Shown: piece by piece, positions 8,507 through 18,514 of the stretch
How positions within the stretch are numbered: position 1 is the stretch's first letter
Layout: every line of letters begins with the position of its first letter
Source of the DNA: Candidatus Pantoea gossypiicola
Lineage (GTDB): Bacteria > Pseudomonadota > Gammaproteobacteria > Enterobacterales > Enterobacteriaceae
NCBI RefSeq assembly: GCF_008632075.1
Contig: NZ_VWVM01000005.1
Span: 160,011 to 224,010, forward strand
Length of the DNA: 64,000 nt
Direction: 5' to 3'
Program-made: the position numbers and the translations under genes
The notes under the pieces: model-generated
The model's input: only the letters and a program-made list of their open reading frames with translations
Told to the model about the DNA's origin: nothing
The model's database searches: none

Positions 8507-11506
8507 ATGTGGGCGTCATTTCAGCCATCAACCCTAACCTCGAAAACCAGCAACCTCATCGCCTTTATCAATGGCCTGGGATCCGATCTTGCCCAGATGC
8601 GCTATCTGATGGACAACGCAGCGGCGGCGCAGCAGTCGCTGGGACTGGAGTTTGGTGTCTCACTCTCTGCTGAGCAACTCGCCTCGTTAGACAAGAGCAT
8701 GATCTGGTGGGAAGCCACCACGATCAACGGTGAAACGGTGATGGTGCCGAAGCTCTATCTGTCGACAAAAGATGTGGAAGTGCGCGATGGCAGCGTGATT
8801 GCCGGGAACAACGTGACGCTGAAAGGCGGGAACGTCACCAACACTGGCAGTAGCGTGATGGCCAAAAACGATCTGACCATCGACAGCCAGAATACGCTCA
8901 GTAACCTCAACGCCGGTCTGCTCCATGCGGGTGGTGACCTGCAACTTAGCGCATTGAACGATATTAACAACGTCAGTGCGACTATCAGCGGTAAAAAGGT
9001 TGAGCTTGAGAGTCTTAACGGTGATATCAACAACCTGACCACATCGCAGCTCTGGCATCTGGATGCAGGCAACGGCAAAGGCGTACAAAAATCCTATACC
9101 GAAACCCTAAGCGGGCCAACGGCGAGCATCACTTCGCTAGATTCACTGAGCCTCAAGGCGGGCAATAATATTGCTGTCACAGGCGCGAACCTCAAAGCGG
9201 GTAGCGATCTGCTGCTGAACGCATGGAATGATATTGCCATCACCGGCAATCAGAACGTCACTGGCAGCGCGCAATTCGGTTCCGGAAATCGCTGGCAAAA
9301 AGTTGATGCGACCAGCACTAAGACCGTCAATACCGCCGGCAGCCAGATTGCCGCAGGCGGCAATCTGGCGATGCAGGCGGGCCACGATCTGACCGTTACC
9401 GCCAGCAGCATCAACGCCGGTAAAAACGCGGCGCTGGCAGCCGGTAACGATCTTAATCTCAACAGCGCGACGACCAGCCAGAATGATGTGAAGGGTAAAC
9501 GTGAAACCCATTCAACCGGTCTGGATCGCACGACGCTGACCAGTGGCGGCGATTTAGCACTCCAGGCCGGACGCGACCTTAACAGCCAGGCGGCAGGCAT
9601 GGCCGCAGACAAAGACGTCACTTTACAGGCAGGGCGTGACGTCAATCTGCTGGCGGCTGAAACGGGTTCTGGTAATAGCTACAAATCCGGTAAGAAGGTT
9701 GAGATTAATGAGTCGGTACGCCAGCAGGGCACTGAAATTGCCAGCGGTGGGAGTACTGCGGTTAAAGCGGGTAGGGATGTTAACAGTGAAGCGGCTCAGG
9801 TTACAGCCAGCGGTGATATCGCAGTGGGTGCCGGACGTGACATCAACCTGATTACCGCAACTGATAGCGATTATGCCTACAAAGAAGAGACCAAAACCAA
9901 AAAAGGATTTTTGAGTAAAAAGACTGCCCATACCATCAGCGAAGACAGTGACACCCGTGAAAATGGCACTCTGCTGAGCGGCGATAATGTCACACTTAAT
10001 GCGGGCAACAATTTACTTGTCCAGGGTTCACAGGTCGCAGGAGATAGCACCGTAGCGCTCAAAGCCGGTAACAACGTGGATATCTTTGCTGCGACCAATA
10101 CAGACTCAACCTGGCGTTTTTCGGAAACGAAGAAAAGCGGCCTGATGGGAACCGGCGGCATCGGCATCACGGTGGGCAGCAGTAAGTCGGTCCATGACTT
10201 ACGTGACAAGGGCACCACACAGAGCCAGAGCGCCAGCATTGTGGGCAGCACGGGCGGTAATGTCAGTATTGTTGCAGGTGGACAGGCTCACGTCAGCGGC
10301 TCAGATCTGGTGGCGGGGCGCGATCTTGCCATTACCGGCGACAGCGTGATCATCGATCCGGGCCATGATAAACGGACTCATGATGAACTGTTTGAGCAGA
10401 AGAAGAGCGGGCTGACACTTGCGTTATCCGGTGCCGTAGGTGATGCCATCAACAATGCCGTTGCCGCCGCACAATCCTCGAAAAAAGAGAGTGATGGGCG
10501 TCTGGCAGCTCTGCAGGCAACAAAGGCTGCGCTCTCTGGCGTTCAGGCGGTCCAGGCCAGCCAGCTGGCGGAAGTGAGTGCTGATCCCAGCAATGGAATT
10601 GGCGTCAGTCTTTCACTGAATACGCAGAAATCCAAATCGCAGCAGCATCAGAGCACGGACAGCGTCTCGGGATCGACGATCAATGCCGGCAATAATCTCG
10701 CGATCACTGCCACAGGAAAAAATAACAGTGTGCACAGTGGTGATATTCAGATTGCCGGAAGTCAGCTGAAAGCAGCAGGCGACAGCAGTCTGAATGCGGC
10801 TAAAGATATTTTACTGACCGGCGCAGTGAATACTCAGGAGAGCAGCGGTAAGAACAGCAGCAGCGGCGGCGGTGTGGGCGTCAGTATTGGTGCCGGACAG
10901 GGCAGTGCAGGCATCAGTATTTTTGCCAGCATAAATGATGCTAAAGGCAAAGAGAGCGGCAACGGCACGCGGTGGACTGAGACCACGCTGGACAGTGGCG
11001 GCAAACTTAACCTCACCAGCGGGCGGGACACCACACTGGAGGGCGCACAGGTCAGCGCTGACCAGGTCATCGCAAACGCAGGCCGCGATTTAACCCTGAC
11101 CAGCCAGCAGGACAGCGATCGTTACGATTCAAAACAGACCAGCTACGGCGCGGGTGGCAGCTTTACCATTGGTTCGATGACGGCTTCCGGGTATGCCAGC
11201 ATCAATCAGGACAAAATGCACAGCAACTACGACAGTGTGCAGGAGCAAAGCGGTATCTATGCCGGTAAAGGGGGCTTCGATATCACCGTCGGCAATCACA
11301 CGCAGCTTAACGGTGCGGTGATTGCCAGCCAGGGTGATGCCGCAGACAACCGTCTGGATACCGGCACGCTGGGCTTCAGCGACATCGGTAACTCTGCTGA
11401 TTATAAAGTCAGTCACAGCGGCGGCAGCATTGCGCTGTCGAATGGCGCTGGCCTTAGCCTGTATTTACTCTGCTCGCACTTTCTGAAGTCTTACCTCTGC
11501 CTGTAG
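8507..11506 (+). pseudogene. Truncated cdiA/filamentous-haemagglutinin fragment (FHA repeat region)
   Basis: About 1,000 residues open. CdiA/ShlA-like sequence starts near 8580 ([22 protein letters not shown], split across about 8650-8720) and continues as haemagglutinin repeats ([52 protein letters not shown]). The signal peptide, two-partner-secretion domain, receptor-binding part and pretoxin/toxin C-terminus are all missing, and no cdiB partner lies upstream. Homology stops at ...GGSIALSNG, after which the frame runs into unrelated residues and a stop. It is an internal FHA-2 fragment left by deletions on both sides and cannot make a working CDI effector. The start coordinate is nominal. 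Confidence 0.85.
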
Positions 11507-11547
11507 GTAAATCGAATGAGATAAAATATGATCTTAGAGGGTCGTGA
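11458..11547 (+). pseudogene. Probable CdiA-CT toxin tail remnant
   Basis: In a frame different from the cdiA fragment, positions 11458-11547 read ...[14 protein letters not shown]...EIKYDLRGS-stop. The stop falls 20 bases inside the start of the immunity gene, the usual overlap of a cdiA-CT with its cdiI. I infer the last ~30 residues of a deleted toxin domain; the toxin family is not recognisable from so short a piece. Confidence 0.5.
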
Positions 11548-11807
11548 TATACATACAGAATCTGATCTTCATCGTATTCTGGCTGAGATGATGGATTTGG
11601 ACCCCTGTTACGGCAGGAATCTGGATGCTCTCTGGGATTGCCTGAATACAGATATTGAAAGGCCAACAAGAATTACCTGGTGTCACTCAGGTTTATCAAA
11701 AAAAGCCTGGAGAGCGATTTGATAAAATCATCAAGGTTTTCGAAAGGGTAAGGCAGCAGGATATAAGCTTTTCTCTGGAAGATAAATTTGATTACTGGCT
11801 AAAATAA
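11528..11807 (+). pseudogene. Barstar-family immunity gene with a frameshift
   Basis: Reads MILEGRDIHTESDLHRILAE, then YGRNLDALWDCL, the hallmark of barstar-type inhibitors. After HSGLSK the frame leaves the family and stops at 11722. Removing one A from the seven-A run just after TC restores ...FDKIIKVFERVRQQ... through ...FDYWLK-stop at 11807, giving a full-length barstar of about 93 residues. Barstars bind and block barnase-type RNases, fitting a lost RNase CdiA-CT. The extra A could be a real mutation, a sequencing error or a slippage site. Confidence 0.8.
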
Positions 11808-11866
11808 CCTCTTCTCAATATTCAGACTATGTGCTGAACAACTTTGCTTAATTCCCCTGAATCTAA

Positions 11867-11906
11867 AAGATAAAAGCCTCATACTTTCGCAGCAGGCTTT
11901 TATCTT
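11867..11906. terminator. Bidirectional terminator
   Basis: Perfect 13-base arms AAGATAAAAGCCT / AGGCTTTTATCTT, serving the CDI remnant from the left and the YidB-like gene from the right. Confidence 0.85.
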
Positions 11907-11921
11907 CCAATTGCATCACGC

Positions 11922-12302
11922 TCAGTGCATTAACTGACTGACCAGCCCGGTGAGATCGGCTTTTTTATCAATCACACCTGCAGATGACGCTTTATCCACC
12001 AGCTGTGGCAGATATTTGACCAGCAAATTCAGTGCATCGCTGGTGTTGATACCCATCCGCGTAGCCAGTTGCTCAATCGCTTCAGAGTTAATCATCTTCT
12101 GCACCAGATCGCTGCTCAGGGCAACGTTCTGCTGATCGCCGAGCCAGGAATTAACCACCTCACTGTACTCACCGCTCTGAAGATGGCTTACGATGGTGTG
12201 TAAACCGCCTTGCTGTTCCACCCACTCCAGCACACCTTTCACTTCCTGACTGGTCTGCGTATTCAGGCCGCACATCGCCAGCACCGTTTCGAGTAAACTC
12301 AT
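11922..12302 (-). CDS. YidB-like DUF937 protein
   Basis: 126 residues, starting MSLLETVLAM and ending GLVSQLMH. The pattern of short helices, including VLEWVEQQGGL, VNSWLGDQQNVALS and KYLPQLVDKASSAGVI, is that of the YidB/DUF937 family, small soluble proteins of unknown role. The ATG at 12302 has AGGGG eight bases upstream; the longer frame reaching 12464 runs antisense into the neighbour and is not used. It lies 25 bases downstream of the GlsB-like gene on the same strand, so the two are probably one operon. Confidence 0.8.
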   Translation of the reverse strand: MSLLETVLAMCGLNTQTSQEVKGVLEWVEQQGGLHTIVSHLQSGEYSEVVNSWLGDQQNVALSSDLVQKMINSEAIEQLATRMGINTSDALNLLVKYLPQLVDKASSAGVIDKKADLTGLVSQLMH

Positions 12303-12327
12303 TTTATTTCCCCTGAATAGTAATCGC

Positions 12328-12591
12328 TTAAGACTGTTTACAAGCTCTGATTTTATGAATAACAAACAGCACAATAATTGAACCCAGGGTTGCAATCGCA
12401 ATGCTGTAAATATTGAAACCACTGACCTTGCCAAAGCCCAGAGCCGTACTGGCAACACCGCCAATCAGCGCGCCGATAATACCCAGGATCATGGTCATGA
12501 AAATGCCCATATGTTCTTTACCTGGCATAATACATCTGGCGATAATACCGGCGATCAGACCAAATACAACCCATGACAATATACCCATCAT
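12328..12591 (-). CDS. GlsB/YeaQ/YmgE-family stress membrane protein
   Basis: About 87 residues with three membrane segments and the family's GLIAGIIARCIMPG, MILGIIGALIGG and IAIATLGSIIVL motifs. Members are small inner-membrane proteins, often RpoS- or stress-induced. Several ATGs crowd the start; the one at 12591 has AGAAGG at six bases' spacing and is preferred over 12597. First gene of a probable operon with the YidB-like gene. Confidence 0.88.
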   Translation of the reverse strand: MMGILSWVVFGLIAGIIARCIMPGKEHMGIFMTMILGIIGALIGGVASTALGFGKVSGFNIYSIAIATLGSIIVLFVIHKIRACKQS

Positions 12592-12743
12592 TACCATCCT
12601 TCTTTTTATATAAATTACTGCGTGTTTAGCAGTGGTTTAATTCACGAAATAAAAGCAGGTGTATCGTACGCCGCGCAGTATTTGTCTGGCAATCCTGTTT
12701 TTTTAATTAAACTAAACGTATCGGAAACGATAGGGGAGTAATT

Positions 12744-13001
12744 GTGAGCATTCTGGATAATATTAAAAATATTGGCGATGAGTTGTTACATAGCGTTGAT
12801 AAAAATGTTGAGAATAAGGGCGATGTTTCAGCAGCAGGTGTCCGCACTTATACGGTGAAATCCGGGGACACGCTCAGCGCAATCGCTAAGCAGTTTTATA
12901 ATGATGCATCAAAATATATGAAAATCTTTGAGGCAAATAAAAATATCCTCAGCAACCCGGATAATATTGCGCCGGGTCAGGTACTGACTATTCCTGAGTA
13001 A
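12744..13001 (+). CDS. Short LysM-domain protein
   Basis: 85 residues. A single LysM domain ([19 protein letters not shown]...) occupies the C-terminal half, and [15 protein letters not shown] ends the protein, as in YgaU/Kbp. The N-terminal BON domain of Kbp is absent and replaced by about 30 hydrophilic residues. No signal peptide is visible, so it is probably cytosolic like Kbp. GTG start behind AGGGGAG. Role uncertain; a potassium or cell-wall link is only by analogy. Confidence 0.8.
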   Translation: MSILDNIKNIGDELLHSVDKNVENKGDVSAAGVRTYTVKSGDTLSAIAKQFYNDASKYMKIFEANKNILSNPDNIAPGQVLTIPE

Positions 13002-13153
13002 TAATTCGCCGGGAGTACGAGCCAGCCTGAGCAGGGATTGCCCGGCTGGTTTTTGCATTTATCACCGCCGGATTCACCAGGCATATGCAGGTAACAGCAG
13101 GCGGATCCGGATGCTAATCAGAAAGAACGAGAAAATTGGGAGTACTGAAAAGC

Positions 13154-13188
13154 AAAAAGCCCGCTCAGGTTTCCCTGAGCGGGCTTTT
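13154..13188 (-). terminator. tRNA-Asn terminator
   Basis: Stem GCCCGCTCAGG / CCTGAGCGGGC with a TTTC loop. On the minus strand it is followed by T5, ending the tRNA transcript. Confidence 0.9.
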
Positions 13189-13195
13189 CTAATTC

Positions 13196-13271
13196 TGGCT
13201 CCTCTGACTGGACTCGAACCAGTGACATACGGATTAACAGTCCGCCGTTCTACCGACTGAACTACAGAGGA
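13196..13271 (-). tRNA. tRNA-Asn (anticodon GTT)
   Basis: 76 bases with the CCA encoded. Acceptor stem TCCTCTG / CAGAGGA, D-loop AGTTCAGTCGGTAGAA, anticodon loop CTGTTAA and the GGTTCGAGTCC T-arm are all present on the minus strand. In E. coli the asn tRNAs cluster in the same amn-yeeO-mtfA neighbourhood and are frequent integration sites; no integrase lies beside this copy. Confidence 0.97.
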
Positions 13272-13374
13272 ATCGTTTGAACGAGGCGAATATTAGCCGC
13301 GTCGCACTATGGTGTCAACAGCAAAAAAGACATTATCATTCAACTGGCTAGCTTTAACGCAATGCGATCGGGAT

Positions 13375-14151
13375 TTAAGCAGTTTGAACCGTTTCAGATG
13401 TCATCCGACTCAGGGGATCCTGCTGGTAAAACTGACGCAGATGTTCATACATCGCAGGAAAACGTTCTGCCAGCAGAATCGGAGCCGTAAAGAAATACTC
13501 AGAGAGTACAGCGAAGCACTCCGCCGGATCGCTGGCGGCGTAAGGATCGACAGTCGCAGCCTGTTCGCCTGCCAGTTCCACCTCACTTTCAATCTCTGCC
13601 ATCGCGGCTCGCAAATCCTTTTCCCACCGGGCTACGACCCGCAGCGGCATGACCGGAACGCCGCTGGTATAACCGCTGCCGCGCGCATCCAGTTTGTGTG
13701 CCACCTCATGAATCACCAGATTAAAGCCGGAGAGATCGAATGAATCCTGAATATCGAGCCAGTTGAGGACGACCGGTCCCTGGGTCCAGCTCTGTCCGGC
13801 GTGAACGGCAGGTGCGCTGTGAACCAGCCCATCTTCATCCTGCCACTGATCGTCAACCTCAAACGGCTCGGGATAGATCAGCACCTCATGAAAACCGTCC
13901 AGCCACTCCAGACCCAGCTTCAGCACTGGCAGAGAGAAGAGCAGTGCAATCCGCACGCTGCGCAGTTCATCCAGCTGAACGCCCCCGAGAGGCACCAGTT
14001 TTTTCTGTTGCAGAAAGCGCTTTGCCAGCTCCACCAGCGCCTGCTGTTCAGACTCATCCAGCGGGCTGAAGACAGGCTGTGACAGCCCCTGTTGCCACGG
14101 CAGTGCCGTCAGTATGGTGTCGTTATGCGTTTTCCAGGGCCATTTAAACAT
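13375..14151 (-). CDS. mtfA: Mlc titration factor A (zinc metallopeptidase)
   Basis: 258 residues. MtfA binds the glucose repressor Mlc and relieves repression of ptsG; it also has Zn-dependent aminopeptidase activity. HEVAH (148-152) with a downstream glutamate ([13 protein letters not shown]) supplies the metal site. [12 protein letters not shown] and [16 protein letters not shown] match the family closely. The frame runs to 14268, but the ATG at 14151 follows AGGAGTTGCG and gives the standard MFKWPWK start. Adjacent to tRNA-Asn as in E. coli. Confidence 0.95.
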   Translation of the reverse strand: MFKWPWKTHNDTILTALPWQQGLSQPVFSPLDESEQQALVELAKRFLQQKKLVPLGGVQLDELRSVRIALLFSLPVLKLGLEWLDGFHEVLIYPEPFEVDDQWQDEDGLVHSAPAVHAGQSWTQGPVVLNWLDIQDSFDLSGFNLVIHEVAHKLDARGSGYTSGVPVMPLRVVARWEKDLRAAMAEIESEVELAGEQAATVDPYAASDPAECFAVLSEYFFTAPILLAERFPAMYEHLRQFYQQDPLSRMTSETVQTA

Positions 14152-14323
14152 CGCAACTCCTGCACAGAACCGGGCTATGTCGCTATCCTGACGCGGCAGA
14201 CATAAAAATGCCAGCATCGAATGCTGGCATCTTCTGTCGCACTTCAGGACTGAAGGCTGTCTATTCAACCCGTTAGCGCGGCCGTTGTCTGTGATTCAAC
14301 CCGCAAAGCGCAGGGTTGAGGCA

Positions 14324-15001
14324 TTACCTGCGTTCAACGCGCTGAAATTCAATGACCCAGACCCAGGGATTCACTTCCCAGCTGGTTGCACCGTACTGCT
14401 TTTCCCAGGCTTTACGATACGCCTCTTTTGGCGACTCAGAATTAACGTTCATGGTGAAGAAGTTATTAAGGAAATGCGAGTCGGTCTGTACGCCCTCCGC
14501 CATAATGTCATCTTCACTGATATCCTGAATCTTTTCCGCGCGTACGCCGGTGATTTCAAGGTTGATACGACTGGCCCAGCGCGGCATGTGGATGGCGGTC
14601 TGCCAGCCAAACTCCTCGGCTTCCGGGGTGCTCATCGCATGCTGACCCAGCTCATTACTGTCGGCACGATACTGGCAATATTCCGGCAGGCGAAACGGCG
14701 TCGGGTCGCGTTCATATTCGGCGAGATCGTTCTCCGGCACCATCGGGCCGCGCCAGGTTTCACGCACCCAGAGGATGTCACCCGGTTTACCGTAGGGGCA
14801 CTGATAGCTGATGTCCGCCATCGACATCATCTTGTAGCCATGCAGATGGTTAGCACTGACATCGAAAGCGTGTACGCCCTCGTGATGATCCTGACCCGGC
14901 CCGAAAGCCTGAGTTTTCATAATGCGCCGGGTTTGTGTTTGCTGGCCAACCAACAGGGCACGAACACGCTGTTCGGAAAAAAGAATCGGCCGTTCTTTCA
15001 T
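14324..15001 (-). CDS. Phage-type hypothetical protein (ASCH-like N-terminus)
   Basis: 225 residues. The opening KERPILFSEQRVRALLVGQQTQTRR and the later GDILWVRETW and PRWASRINLEITGVRAEKIQDI are typical of a protein found in many enterobacterial prophages, with an ASCH/PUA-like fold, sometimes labelled morphogenetic protein. Here it is alone, without phage neighbours, and is probably a retained moron or island gene. The ATG at 15001 has AAAAAGAGG upstream. Function unknown; an RNA- or nucleotide-binding role is inference. Confidence 0.7.
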   Translation of the reverse strand: MKERPILFSEQRVRALLVGQQTQTRRIMKTQAFGPGQDHHEGVHAFDVSANHLHGYKMMSMADISYQCPYGKPGDILWVRETWRGPMVPENDLAEYERDPTPFRLPEYCQYRADSNELGQHAMSTPEAEEFGWQTAIHMPRWASRINLEITGVRAEKIQDISEDDIMAEGVQTDSHFLNNFFTMNVNSESPKEAYRKAWEKQYGATSWEVNPWVWVIEFQRVERR

Positions 15002-15612
15002 GGATTACCTCTTTTTATTAGTAGAACCCGGTTACTGCTGTAAACGTCCATTTGCTTCACATCTAAGAATTATCATAAAAGCTTTAAATCATTTTGCTTA
15101 ATAATTTGTCGCCTGACAGTCACTTTAAATTTGTCACGTTGGGTGTTAAAAACCAGCAAAATGCAAAAAGCGCACCAAAGCTTATCATGCAATCGGCAGA
15201 ACGCGACGAACAGCCCGGATACAGTACGTTATAACGGTAAAAATAGGAACCTTTTCAGATTTTTTCACCTGCTATTGCCCACACTTTTACAATTAAATGC
15301 GTGACAAAAAAAGGTTAAGAATGGCCAGTTCAAATGGTTCAAAAGCAATCAAACATTACTACTGTTAAACTAATTTTCTTAGCAGAAACTCACTGAGGAA
15401 AGGCTGAAAACCGCCGAAATTGCGGTATTTCTGTAACAGAGATGCTATACAGATGATCAAGATCTCATTTTTCTGCCCGAAATCGCTGGCAGCGCCGCTC
15501 TTTTCAACAGCACTGTAAAAAAAGTGTCATTAGCCAGTCGCTATGATGGCTTGCCGTTTGCGCACTGATCACGACAGAGAATCCGCTGTCGATCACTACA
15601 GGGAGATAGATT
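15002..15612. other. Intergenic region upstream of yedJ
   Basis: About 610 AT-rich bases with no believable gene, no terminator with a T-run and no recognised RNA. It separates two genes facing away from each other and must contain their promoters. Confidence 0.5.
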
Positions 15613-16317
15613 ATGTCACTTACACTCTGGCAATCCCGCTATGAAAGCTGGTTTCAGGCGAACTGGATCCACGACGACGGCGCGCACGATATCGCCCATC
15701 TGCGACGCGTCTGGATGAGCGCGCAGCGAATCATGACCGGCACGAAGGCGGACCCGCTGGTGGTGCTCACCGCCTGCTATTTTCATGATGTAGTGAATCT
15801 TCCCAAGAATCATCCGGAACGGCATCTCGCCTCAACGTATGCAGCCGCGGAAACGCAGCGTATTCTGCAGCAGGATTTTCTCGATTTCCCGGCAGAAAAG
15901 ATCGATGCCGTTATGCATGCGGTTAAAACCCATAGTTTCAGCGCCGGTATCCCGCCAGAGACGCTCGAAGCCAAAATTGTGCAGGATGCAGACCGGCTCG
16001 AGTCACTGGGCGCAATCGGGCTGGCCAGGGTGTTTTACACGGCCGGTGCACTGAATCGCCCGTTATTCGACAGTCAGGATCCGCTGGGTAAAGATCGCGA
16101 GCTGAATGATGTTAAGTGGACGCTGGACCATTTCCAGAAGAAGCTGCTGCGCCTGCCGGAAACCATGCATACCGAAACCGGCCGCATGCTGGCTGAGCAT
16201 AACGCCGATTTCCTGGTGCGCTACATGGCGAAGCTATATGCCGAGCTTCAGGGTAACCTGGTGGGGATGGATGAGGGCGTGCTGCGGGATTTCACTCCAT
16301 TGAAAACCGAATATTAA
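15613..16317 (+). CDS. yedJ: HD-domain phosphohydrolase YedJ
   Basis: 234 residues. HD-superfamily metal ligands are visible: H...HD in AHDIAHLRRVW and ACYFHDVV, then VKTHSFS and the QDADRLESLGAIGLAR motif. It closely follows E. coli YedJ and lies next to dcm, as there. Predicted cytosolic phosphohydrolase of unknown substrate. AGGGAGATAGATT precedes the ATG. Confidence 0.92.
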   Translation: MSLTLWQSRYESWFQANWIHDDGAHDIAHLRRVWMSAQRIMTGTKADPLVVLTACYFHDVVNLPKNHPERHLASTYAAAETQRILQQDFLDFPAEKIDAVMHAVKTHSFSAGIPPETLEAKIVQDADRLESLGAIGLARVFYTAGALNRPLFDSQDPLGKDRELNDVKWTLDHFQKKLLRLPETMHTETGRMLAEHNADFLVRYMAKLYAELQGNLVGMDEGVLRDFTPLKTEY

Positions 16318-16389
16318 ATTTTTATGACAGTATGTTAATCGAAACGGTCATCCGGTAGCGTGTGAGCAATAACAAAAAGGAGCTGCCCG

Positions 16390-16671
16390 ATGACCGAAAC
16401 TGTTAATTTAACGATTAAAATTGATCCCGAGCTGAAAGAAACAATTAAACAGCTGGCGCTGGAAAACCAGATTTCAATGAGCCAGGAAATTGTGCAGCGT
16501 TTGCAGGCCAGTCTGGAAACGCATCCGCATCCCGCCATTGATAATCAGGACATCACTGAAGAGGGAGCCGATGACGCGGGTGCCGGTGACGTGAAAGTTG
16601 ATGGACTGAGCGCCAGCGAATTGAAGCAGATCCGCCTGCTGCTGAAGAAGCAGAGCAAAAAGAAGAAATAA
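16390..16671 (+). CDS. Arc-like ribbon-helix-helix protein
   Basis: 93 residues. Residues 4-45 (VNLTIKIDPELKETIKQLA, then SMSQEIVQRLQASL) form a ribbon-helix-helix DNA-binding fold like Arc/MetJ. An acidic linker leads to a lysine-rich end (LLLKKQSKKKK). AGGAG sets the start and a terminator directly follows the stop, so it is monocistronic. No toxin partner is adjacent. Targets unknown. Confidence 0.78.
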   Translation: MTETVNLTIKIDPELKETIKQLALENQISMSQEIVQRLQASLETHPHPAIDNQDITEEGADDAGAGDVKVDGLSASELKQIRLLLKKQSKKKK

Positions 16672-16675
16672 AACA

Positions 16676-16700
16676 GAAACCCGTCGCAAGACGGGTTTTT
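16676..16700. terminator. Terminator, copy 1 of a duplicated 25-mer
   Basis: Hairpin AACCCGTC-gcaa-GACGGGTT with T5, ending the ribbon-helix-helix gene. The same 25 bases recur at 16910-16934. Confidence 0.92.
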
Positions 16701-16909
16701 ACTTTGGAGAAAGGCTGGACTGTTTCGCTATGAGACTGTGCCTGCTCAGGGAACACGGTCAGATCGGAAAGACGCAAAAGCCGCCATCCATGGCATGCTC
16801 GGCCCGCACCGTCCTGGCGCGGGACGCTTTCCCCTTCTGACCGTGTTCCCTGCGAGTTGAGCTTATTTGTTGCTGTGAGTATCGTCAGATGTAAGTTCTT
16901 CATCAGCCT
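16701..16909. repeat. Palindromic MITE-like element between duplicated terminators
   Basis: 209 bases with no gene. Perfect 16-base inverted repeats CAGGGAACACGGTCAG (16747-16762) and its complement (16837-16852) enclose a GC-rich core with smaller palindromes such as GCCGCCATCCATGGC. Directly repeated 25-base terminators flank it. This fits a non-autonomous palindromic element or a repeat-mediated duplication. Confidence 0.7.
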
Positions 16910-16934
16910 GAAACCCGTCGCAAGACGGGTTTTT
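16910..16934. terminator. Terminator, copy 2 (end of dcm)
   Basis: Same 25-base sequence as 16676-16700. On the minus strand it lies directly after the dcm stop with an A-run turned T-run, so here it terminates dcm. Confidence 0.9.
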
Positions 16935-16938
16935 TATT

Positions 16939-18324
16939 TCAGTTCGATGACGACTTCAGCTGACGAATATGCGGCAGCAGCAGCTGCGCGACCGCTGCAA
17001 ACACCGGCACGACTACCGAGTTACCAAACTGCTTATAGGCCTGGGTATCTGAAACCGGAATGCGGAACGGCTCGCGGCCCGGCACATCAAAGCCCATCAG
17101 GCGTGCGCATTCGCGCGGAGAAAGACGACGCGGACGCCGTGCCATATTATCCGCATTCTGAAACTCCGCTTCACCGAGCACGCTGTTCCAGCCGCGGTCA
17201 ATCAGAATCTCTGAGCCATCTTTGTAGTAGCGTGCTGACAGCGTCCGCACGCAGCAGTCAGGATTGCGCGGATCGTTAAGGCCAAAACCAAAGCCATTAC
17301 CTTTCGCTTTATGCTTTTTCGCATACTGATAGAGGTAGCGCCACAGCACCGGCGACAGAATATATTTGTCGTCTGGCGTCTTCTCTAACAGACTTTGCAG
17401 GCTGGGCACCTGCGCCGGATAAAAACGGCGAATATCGCGCAGCGTAAAATCCTGCTTTTTCAGGTCACGGCGAATCCCCACCAGCACAATGCGTTCGCGA
17501 TGCTGTGGCAGGAAGTGACGTGCGTCAATCACTTTGGCATCGGGGCTGTCGGCTCCGGCATCGGCCACGTCATAGCCCAGCTCATCCAGCGTCTCCATGA
17601 TGATGGCGAAGGTGCGGCCCTTATCGTGGCTCTTGAGGTTTTTCACATTCTCCAGCACAAAAAACGGCGGTTTCTTGGCGGCCAGAATGCGCGCAACATC
17701 GAAAAACAGCGTACCCTGCGCCTGACACTCAAACCCGTGGGCGCGGCCCAGCGCATTTTTCTTGCTGACCCCTGCCAGCGAAAAGGGCTGGCAGGGAAAA
17801 CCGGCCAGCAGCACCTGATGGTCGGGGATTGCTGCATCAATCGCGCGGTATATCGCTTCATCGTCAGTCAGACCTTCAGGCTGGGTCACCTGACGAATAT
17901 CGGTATTGAAGTGATGCTCCAGCGGATCGCTATAGTGGTTGGCTTTATAGGTGCGAACCGCCTCTTTATTCCATTCACTGGTGAACACACACTTACCGCC
18001 GATCGCCTCGAATCCTTTACGGATGCCGCCAATCCCGGCAAAGAGATCGATAAAACGAAACTCAGGATTATCATAGTGGGCGGGCCGGGTCGGCAGCAGA
18101 CTCTGCAACAGCGACAGCTCCGCCTCACACAGCGGTGGCAGGGCGCTTTTACCCTGACGGATCCGGTTCAGCAGGGCCGGGGTCCAGCAGGAAAATCCCG
18201 CCTGCTGCAGTCGGGCCGTGAGATCACGAACCGAATAGATGTCCAGCACCTGTCCAAAGAGTTCAGACACATCAGCAGATGAAAGTGCAGCAGAGAGTGG
18301 TTCAGCGAGAGCGGCGGGATGCAT
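16939..18324 (-). CDS. dcm: DNA (cytosine-5) methyltransferase Dcm
   Basis: 461 residues (E. coli Dcm has 472). Motif [11 protein letters not shown] (91-100), catalytic GFPCQPFS with Cys178, [16 protein letters not shown] and the C-terminal [10 protein letters not shown] are all intact. Residues between them match E. coli Dcm closely, including [18 protein letters not shown] in the target-recognition part, so CCWGG specificity is likely but inferred. No cognate restriction enzyme is adjacent. The gene is divergent from vsr, unlike the overlapping dcm-vsr pair of E. coli. Confidence 0.95.
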   Translation of the reverse strand: MHPAALAEPLSAALSSADVSELFGQVLDIYSVRDLTARLQQAGFSCWTPALLNRIRQGKSALPPLCEAELSLLQSLLPTRPAHYDNPEFRFIDLFAGIGGIRKGFEAIGGKCVFTSEWNKEAVRTYKANHYSDPLEHHFNTDIRQVTQPEGLTDDEAIYRAIDAAIPDHQVLLAGFPCQPFSLAGVSKKNALGRAHGFECQAQGTLFFDVARILAAKKPPFFVLENVKNLKSHDKGRTFAIIMETLDELGYDVADAGADSPDAKVIDARHFLPQHRERIVLVGIRRDLKKQDFTLRDIRRFYPAQVPSLQSLLEKTPDDKYILSPVLWRYLYQYAKKHKAKGNGFGFGLNDPRNPDCCVRTLSARYYKDGSEILIDRGWNSVLGEAEFQNADNMARRPRRLSPRECARLMGFDVPGREPFRIPVSDTQAYKQFGNSVVVPVFAAVAQLLLPHIRQLKSSSN

Positions 18325-18514
18325 GCGTTTTTCCTTAACAGTAAGGAGCCTATGCTAACACTCCAGAGGCTGCGAGGAAATTGTCGGGATGTGCCCTGTG
18401 TCAGACCGCCGGAAAGTTCTGTTTTTGCGGCGTAAGCTCCGAAGTCCTCCGGCGACAGCTTTCGCTTTTCGCGGCGCAGGCTAAAGTTACAGAACCAGCA
18501 AAAAAGGAGACGTT

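Noticed and set aside
11690..11725. Programmed -1 frameshifting at the A7 run of the barstar gene
   Set aside because: The family frame is +1 relative to the start, so classical -1 slippage leads to a dead end (a stop after about 15 codons). Only a base deletion or transcriptional slippage would restore it.
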